Assembly (NCBI GenBank): GCA_025996895.1
Contig: BNTW01000095.1
Span: 1 to 10,620, forward strand
Reading direction: 5' to 3'
Origin: Bacteroidia bacterium
GTDB taxonomy: Bacteria > Bacteroidota > Bacteroidia > Bacteroidales > Azobacteroidaceae
Length of the DNA stretch: 10,620 nt
Positions within the stretch are counted from its first letter, which is position 1; every line of letters begins with the position of its first letter. Both the position numbers and the translations under genes were made by a program. The notes under the pieces are model-generated. The model ran no database searches, was not told where the DNA came from, and saw only the letters and a list, made by a program, of their open reading frames with translations. This document shows, one piece after another, positions 6,565 to 10,620 of this stretch.

Positions 6565-7860
6565 ATGACTGTACAGAAACAACAGAGCAACACCGTTGCT
6601 ATCGTGATGATGATCTTCCTGTTTGCGATGATCTCCTTTGTTACTAATCTGGCTGCACCTATGGGTGTGATTGTTAAAGCCCAATTTCTCGAAGGCTCTG
6701 CCAACGCGAACTTTCTGGGCATGTTGGGAAATTTTGCTAACTTTTTGGCCTATTTGTTCATGGGTATTCCCGCTGGTCTGTTGCTCCAAAAATTGGGGTA
6801 TAAAAAAACGGCTTTGATAGCGATTGCCGTAGGTTTCATCGGGGTATTCATTCAATACTTTTCAGGTGTAAATGCCAGCTTTATTATCTATTTGTTAGGT
6901 GCTTTTGTCTGCGGTTTTTCGGTATGTATGTTGAATACAGTGGTTAATCCGATGTTGAATACATTGGGCGGCGGCGGCAAAAAAGGCAACCAATTACTCC
7001 AAATCGGAGGATCTGTCAATTCGCTGGCTGCAACGATTACGCCGTTGTTAGTAGGTATTCTTGTCGGACAAGTAACCCGTGAAACAGCGATTACCGATGT
7101 TAATCCGGTACTCTTTATTGCTATGGGAATTTTTGCAGTGGCATTTATCATTTTGTCTTTGGTAAAAATCCCTGAGCCGCATTTATCCAAAAAGACTTCT
7201 GCCGCGAAAGACAAATATAGTCCGTGGGCATTTAGCCATTTTGTTTTAGGTGCTATCGGAATTTTCGTATATGTAGGGATTGAAGTAGGTATTCCGGGAA
7301 CGCTGAATTTGTTTCTGGCTGATCCGGTTGCCGGATTAAATGCCACTACCGCTGCGGCTACGGCGGGTGTTGTTGCTGCTACTTATTGGTTTTTAATGTT
7401 GATAGGACGTTTTGTCGGAGGCTCTATCGGTGGTAAAGTTTCCAGCAAAACGATGTTGTCGGTTGCTTCGATTGTAGGTATCTTGTTGGTATTGATTGCT
7501 ATTTTCTCGCCGATTACGACCAAAGTTTCCATGCCGGTATTTACAGGATCGGGGTTTGACATGGCACAAGTGCCGTTGGGTGCGTTGTTGCTGGTGTTGG
7601 TTGGACTTTGTACTTCGGTGATGTGGGGCGGAATTTTCAATCTGGCCGTAGAAGGTTTGGGCAAATATGTAGCGGCTGCTTCCGGAATTTTCATGATGAT
7701 GGTAGTAGGTGGCGGCATTCTTCCCTTGCTTCAAAACTTCATTGCCGACAAAGCCGGTTATATGATTTCTTATTGGGTACCACTTATCGGACTTGCCTAT
7801 CTGCTGTTCTATGCTTTGGTTGGCAGCAAAAACGTGAATAAAGACATTCCGGTGGATTGA
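6565..7860 (+). CDS. FHS-family (FucP/GluP/NagP-like) sugar:H+ symporter
   Basis: This 431-residue inner-membrane MFS permease has about 12 predicted helices and a cytoplasmic linker near residues 203-220 (HLSKKTSAAKDKYS). FHS-family signs are VVNPMLNTLGGG with QIGGSVNSLAATITPLL (126-161), YVGIEVGIPGTLNLF (236-250), and MWGGIFNLAVEGLGKY with GGGILPLLQNFIAD (353-395). An MFS motif A-like loop, GLLLQKLGYKK, is at 71-81. The family includes fucose, glucose/galactose and N-acetylglucosamine (NagP) symporters, which cannot be told apart by eye. The position directly after nagB favours N-acetylglucosamine or glucosamine. The product would supply unphosphorylated sugar, which fits the divergent ROK kinase next door and the absence of PTS genes here. 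A strong terminator follows. Glucose or another hexose remains a possible substrate. Confidence 0.93.
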   Translation: MTVQKQQSNTVAIVMMIFLFAMISFVTNLAAPMGVIVKAQFLEGSANANFLGMLGNFANFLAYLFMGIPAGLLLQKLGYKKTALIAIAVGFIGVFIQYFSGVNASFIIYLLGAFVCGFSVCMLNTVVNPMLNTLGGGGKKGNQLLQIGGSVNSLAATITPLLVGILVGQVTRETAITDVNPVLFIAMGIFAVAFIILSLVKIPEPHLSKKTSAAKDKYSPWAFSHFVLGAIGIFVYVGIEVGIPGTLNLFLADPVAGLNATTAAATAGVVAATYWFLMLIGRFVGGSIGGKVSSKTMLSVASIVGILLVLIAIFSPITTKVSMPVFTGSGFDMAQVPLGALLLVLVGLCTSVMWGGIFNLAVEGLGKYVAAASGIFMMMVVGGGILPLLQNFIADKAGYMISYWVPLIGLAYLLFYALVGSKNVNKDIPVD

Positions 7861-7889
7861 TATTTCTTTTTGATTAAATTTAATAAAGT

Positions 7890-7937
7890 ATCTAAGGAAG
7901 TTTGGTAGTTTTACCGGATTTCCTTAGATTTTTTTTT
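7890..7937 (+). terminator. Intrinsic terminator of the nagB-permease operon
   Basis: ATCTAAGGAA (7890-7899) and TTCCTTAGAT (7920-7929) form a perfect 10-bp stem. The loop holds a smaller GGTA/TACC stem, and nine consecutive T residues (7929-7937) follow. It lies 30 bp after the permease stop codon. The arms are symmetric, but only the plus strand carries the long T tract on its 3' side. Confidence 0.85.
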
Positions 7938-7938
7938 A

Positions 7939-7946
7939 TATCTTTG
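7939..7946 (+). promoter_or_regulatory. -7 promoter element of the alkaline phosphatase gene
   Basis: TATCTTTG matches TAnnTTTG and is 26 bp before ATG 7973. The -33 region of this promoter would fall inside the 3' arm of the preceding terminator, and no clear TTG is present there. No PHO-box-like repeat was recognised. Confidence 0.5.
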
Positions 7947-7972
7947 CCGGAAATATCAAACATCAATTTATC

Positions 7973-9607
7973 ATGAAAAGAACAGGTAGTTTTTTGTTAT
8001 TGCTTCTGTTGGCCGGAAGCGTCGTTTTTGCACAGGAAAAATCCATCAAAAATGTGATTATACTGATCCCTGACGGAACTTCATTGAGTGCGGTGTCGGC
8101 TGCCCGCTGGTATCAACGCTATAACAATCCCGAAAAAATACATTTAAATCTCGACCCCTATATATGTGGAACGATACTAACCTATTCGTCCAACGCGCCT
8201 ATCGGCGATTCCGCTCCTACGACTTCCTGTTATATGACCGGTTATCCAAGTCGTGCGGGTTATGTGGCTACTTATCCGCCTGCCGATCCGGAAAACGATA
8301 TAGTTCCGAACGATCCCGGCAGGGCTTTTCAACCCTTGATGACGGTGATGGAAGCTGCCCGGATTACGCAAAGCAAAGCGACCGGATTGGTTTTTACTTG
8401 TGAATTTCCTCATGCTACGCCGGCTGATTGCATGTCGCACAGCTACAATCGCGGAAAATATGAATGGATTGCTCCCCAAATGGCACACAACAATATTGAT
8501 GTCGTGATTGGCGGCGGCGTTTCTCTGCTGAATGATGAATCGAAAAATTATCTGCTTAACCAGGGCTATGGCGTTTTCTTCAACGACGTGAAAAACTTCC
8601 GGAATTTTGCCGGAAATAAAATGTGGGCATTATTCCGTGACAAGGATATGTCGTACGACATCGACCGCGACACAGTTGCCGAGCCTTCGTTGGCGGAGAT
8701 GACTGCTAAAGCCATTGAAAAACTGTCGACTAATCCGAATGGTTTTGTCTTGATGGTGGAAGGCAGTAAAATCGACTGGGCAGCTCACGCCAACGATGTG
8801 ACAGCGATTATCACCGATATGCTCGCTTTCGACAAAGCTTGCGGTGTGGCTTTCGATTTTGCCGAAGCCAATGGTGAAACGTTGGTTGTGGTTGTTCCCG
8901 ACCATGGAAACAGCGGATTGAGTATCGGCTCAAGCAAATGTCCCAATTATGGCGGTATGACGAAAAACGAATTATTCGGCCAAGTTTCGCAATTCAAAAC
9001 AAGTGTTGATGGCTTGATTAACCGTCTGCATAACACAGACGCTTCGCAACTGAAAAAAGTGGTTTATGACTTGACGGGTATTTCGCTGACCGACGACGAA
9101 TATAAACAGCTTTTGCAATGCAGTGATTACAACCGGAGTTCACTTTCCAATGATGAGCGCATGAAAGGTTCGAAACTGACCAAAGTGGTGGCTAAAATTC
9201 TGGATAATCACACTTGCTTCGGCTTCACCACCGGCGGACATACCGGCGAAGAAGTTTTTTTGGCAGTGTTAGATCCTACCGATAACCGGCTCACCGGCAA
9301 TCACACCAATATCGATTTAAATCATTATTTGCGCCGTTCGCTCGGTTTGCAGTCTGATTTGGAAGCCCTGACAGACGAATATTTTGCCAAACATACGGAA
9401 GTTTTTGCCGGACAATCCTACACGGTTACGACCAAAAACGATGTTCCGACGCTGGAAGTAAAAAACAACAATAACGTACTCGAAATCCAGCCCAACACCA
9501 ACATCGTCAAGTTCAACGGAAAAGAAATTTTACTGAATAGCGTGGTGGTGTATGTGGATAAAAACAATACGTTTTATTTGCCCAAGTTCCTGAAAGGATT
9601 GATATAA
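7973..9607 (+). CDS. Exported alkaline phosphatase (PhoA superfamily)
   Basis: This is a periplasmic or surface phosphomonoesterase that releases phosphate from organic esters. The 544-residue precursor starts with a Sec signal peptide (MKRTG, leucine run, VVFA|Q, cleavage near residue 20). Metal and catalytic sites in order are D34 in IPDGTS, the nucleophile S80 in GDSAPT, H147 and T149 in PHATP, E263-D268-H272 in EGSKIDWAAH, D310-H311 in PDHGNSG and H423 in GGHTGE. The spacing of E263/D268/H272 equals E322/D327/H331 of E. coli PhoA. The E. coli D153 and K328 positions appear as His147 and Trp269, the combination seen in some non-enterobacterial enzymes. Residues ~480-544 form an extra tail (EIQPNTNIVKFNGKEI, VVVYVDKNNTFYLP) resembling small beta domains of the copper-amine-oxidase N-terminal type. 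No T9SS sorting signal is present. It is transcribed alone, between a terminator and a convergent gene. Confidence 0.95.
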   Translation: MKRTGSFLLLLLLAGSVVFAQEKSIKNVIILIPDGTSLSAVSAARWYQRYNNPEKIHLNLDPYICGTILTYSSNAPIGDSAPTTSCYMTGYPSRAGYVATYPPADPENDIVPNDPGRAFQPLMTVMEAARITQSKATGLVFTCEFPHATPADCMSHSYNRGKYEWIAPQMAHNNIDVVIGGGVSLLNDESKNYLLNQGYGVFFNDVKNFRNFAGNKMWALFRDKDMSYDIDRDTVAEPSLAEMTAKAIEKLSTNPNGFVLMVEGSKIDWAAHANDVTAIITDMLAFDKACGVAFDFAEANGETLVVVVPDHGNSGLSIGSSKCPNYGGMTKNELFGQVSQFKTSVDGLINRLHNTDASQLKKVVYDLTGISLTDDEYKQLLQCSDYNRSSLSNDERMKGSKLTKVVAKILDNHTCFGFTTGGHTGEEVFLAVLDPTDNRLTGNHTNIDLNHYLRRSLGLQSDLEALTDEYFAKHTEVFAGQSYTVTTKNDVPTLEVKNNNNVLEIQPNTNIVKFNGKEILLNSVVVYVDKNNTFYLPKFLKGLI

Positions 9608-9644
9608 AATGGCATTAAGACAATTGTGCATATCTTGCCATTTT
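9606..9644. terminator. Likely bidirectional terminator between convergent genes
   Basis: AAAATGGCA (9606-9614) and TGCCATTTT (9636-9644) form a perfect 9-bp stem with a 21-nt loop. Each arm supplies an A tract on one strand and a T tract on the other. It overlaps the phosphatase stop codon and lies 5 bp from the stop of the convergent outer-membrane gene. The T run is short, so termination may be modest. Confidence 0.55.
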
Positions 9645-9648
9645 CTTA

Positions 9649-10449
9649 CTAAAAATAGTAACGCAATCCCGTACTTAATCTAAGTTGTCCTAAACCTTCT
9701 TCCGAACCATCTTCATAAATATATGTCGATTTACTTCCATTTTCGTCTATACGTGCTTCTTTAAGAATGCCTGTTATCATTGAAAAATCGACGCCAATGC
9801 CCCAGTTTTTGCTAAATTTATACTCTCCGCTTATTCCCCATTGAAATCCTACTGTTGCTCCATTCAATTTCCAATATTGATTATTGAGGGATTCTTTTGT
9901 ATAATAATTCAAATATCCGGCACCGGCACTCATATTAAAAATCCACTTTTAATCATTTGTTGCAGTACGCATCACAAACGCCGGTCCGATAAAAGTAATT
10001 ATATCTTTAGAATACAACATTCCTGTTTCGCCGGTCGCTTCCAATTGGGCATAAATACTATTATTCGCATAGTAAGAAGAATACAACAAACCAACACCAT
10101 AGATATCATTAAAATAATAATGAAACGAGCCGTCCCATACCATTCCCGACATCATTTTTTTATAAAAATCACGTTTTTCTCCTGGCAAATCACTTGACAA
10201 TTTAGCTCCTCGCCAGCCATATCCTATATTTGCACCTATTTTAAATTTAGGATATACCGGTTTCATTACTGTTTGCTGAATTGCGACAAATTCTTCAACA
10301 GTAGTGTTATCTATCGCCTGACCGGTCTGTGTATCTTTGACTCTCAAAATAATTGCAGCCATTTGGTGGCAGGAACTTCCCCAAAATGAAGGTTTTTTGT
10401 GATCTGTTATACAAACTGCATTTCCTCCCACTTTGCGGGCTTCATTTTT
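9649..10449 (-). pseudogene. Outer-membrane beta-barrel protein gene, broken by an ochre codon and loss of its 5' end
   Basis: Reading leftwards from about 10449 gives EARKVGGNAVCITDHK, SSCHQMAAIILRVKD, then a barrel region with alternating aromatic and glycine strands (KIGANIGYGWRG, WDGSFHYYFND, GVGLLYSSYY, TFIGPAFVMRT). A TAA codon at 9949-9951 interrupts it. The same frame then resumes with KWIFNMSAGAGYLNYYTKE and runs to LRLSTGLRYYF and TAG 9649-9651, a typical barrel C-terminus. The N-terminal block resembles a small domain with an invariant-looking SCH motif found in Bacteroidota envelope proteins, from memory. No signal peptide is present. The first possible start is a GTG at 10431, in the middle of that block, and an in-frame TAG lies at 10453-10455. 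So both the 5' end and the ochre codon argue for a pseudogene. A sequencing error at 9949 could revive only the barrel half. Ligand or function is unknown. Confidence 0.72.
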
Positions 10450-10620
10450 CCCCTATAAATTCTATCAAAGAGCGCGATAAAAAAACCTCCAAATATCGCC
10501 TTGAGTTGCGATTTTCCCCTTCGAGTTTGGCTTATCCGAACATTCAGACAGGCATTAACTCAAGTTTGTGTGCTTATGCCCCCTGGGGCAAGTAACATTT
10601 GGCCACTTTGCGAACGGGGT
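10438..10620. other. Non-coding, repeat-like segment bracketed by a 10-bp direct repeat
   Basis: CCACTTTGCG occurs at 10428-10437 and again at 10603-10612, bracketing about 165 bp. Inside are the near-perfect hairpin TGCCCC-CT-GGGGCA (10577-10590) and the inverted pair CTTGAGTT (10500-10507) / AACTCAAG (10557-10564). On the minus strand every frame is stopped within it. The plus-strand open frame through it (10353-10595) lies partly antisense to the barrel gene and has no recognisable motif. It begins where the barrel gene loses its coding sense. It could be a small non-autonomous insertion with a target duplication, or one unit of a tandem or dispersed repeat continuing past the window edge. 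No transposase or known RNA was recognised. Confidence 0.35.

Noticed and set aside
4318..9951. Stop-codon reassignment (TAG or TAA read as sense)
   Set aside because: Both TAG and TAA interrupt frames here, and apparently intact genes end with TGA and TAA at their normal lengths; independent nonsense mutations are simpler.
10353..10595. Plus-strand 80-codon open frame at the right edge
   Set aside because: It is partly antisense to the barrel gene remnant and otherwise lies in a repeat-like segment; no motif or signal peptide.

Overview
The window looks like a chromosomal segment from a member of the Bacteroidota, most likely Bacteroidales. The evidence is the recurrent TAnnTTTG promoter -7 element ahead of genes, a type IX secretion (T9SS) C-terminal sorting domain, a RokA-like hexokinase that starts MEK, SusC/D-free sugar uptake by an FHS-family permease, and outer-membrane barrel proteins ending in an aromatic residue. 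No tRNA, rRNA, CRISPR array or phage module was seen.

Layout. Positions 1-122 hold the 3' end of an unidentified plus-strand gene. Positions 213-664 hold a small two-gene module: a putative antitoxin-like protein, then a zeta-toxin-family P-loop gene that keeps only its two ends. A large intact SNF2-type helicase/translocase (651-3281, minus) converges on it and overlaps its tail. Positions 3282-4612 are a graveyard: two REP-like palindromes, the C-terminal part of a REP-associated (RAYT) transposase, a T9SS-exported lysyl-endopeptidase-like protease whose catalytic core is gone, and a small lipoprotein gene interrupted by one in-frame amber codon.

Positions 4613-7860 are an intact amino-sugar cassette. 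A ROK hexokinase (minus) is divergent from nagB (glucosamine-6-phosphate deaminase) and an FHS-family sugar permease (plus). Together they could import, phosphorylate and deaminate glucosamine or N-acetylglucosamine into fructose-6-phosphate; the deacetylase NagA is not in the window. A strong intrinsic terminator closes the operon and abuts the promoter of an exported alkaline phosphatase (7973-9607). This converges on a decayed outer-membrane-barrel gene (9649-10449, minus), which has an in-frame ochre codon and a lost 5' end. Its broken 5' end lies next to a ~165-bp non-coding segment bracketed by a perfect 10-bp direct repeat.

Overall pattern: intact metabolic genes alternate with genes that are still readable but broken (zeta toxin, RAYT, protease, lipoprotein, outer-membrane protein). 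No clearly new multi-gene system was found. The main points of interest are the recent gene erosion, two genes reduced to fused ends, the REP/RAYT remnant, and the element-like segment at the right edge.
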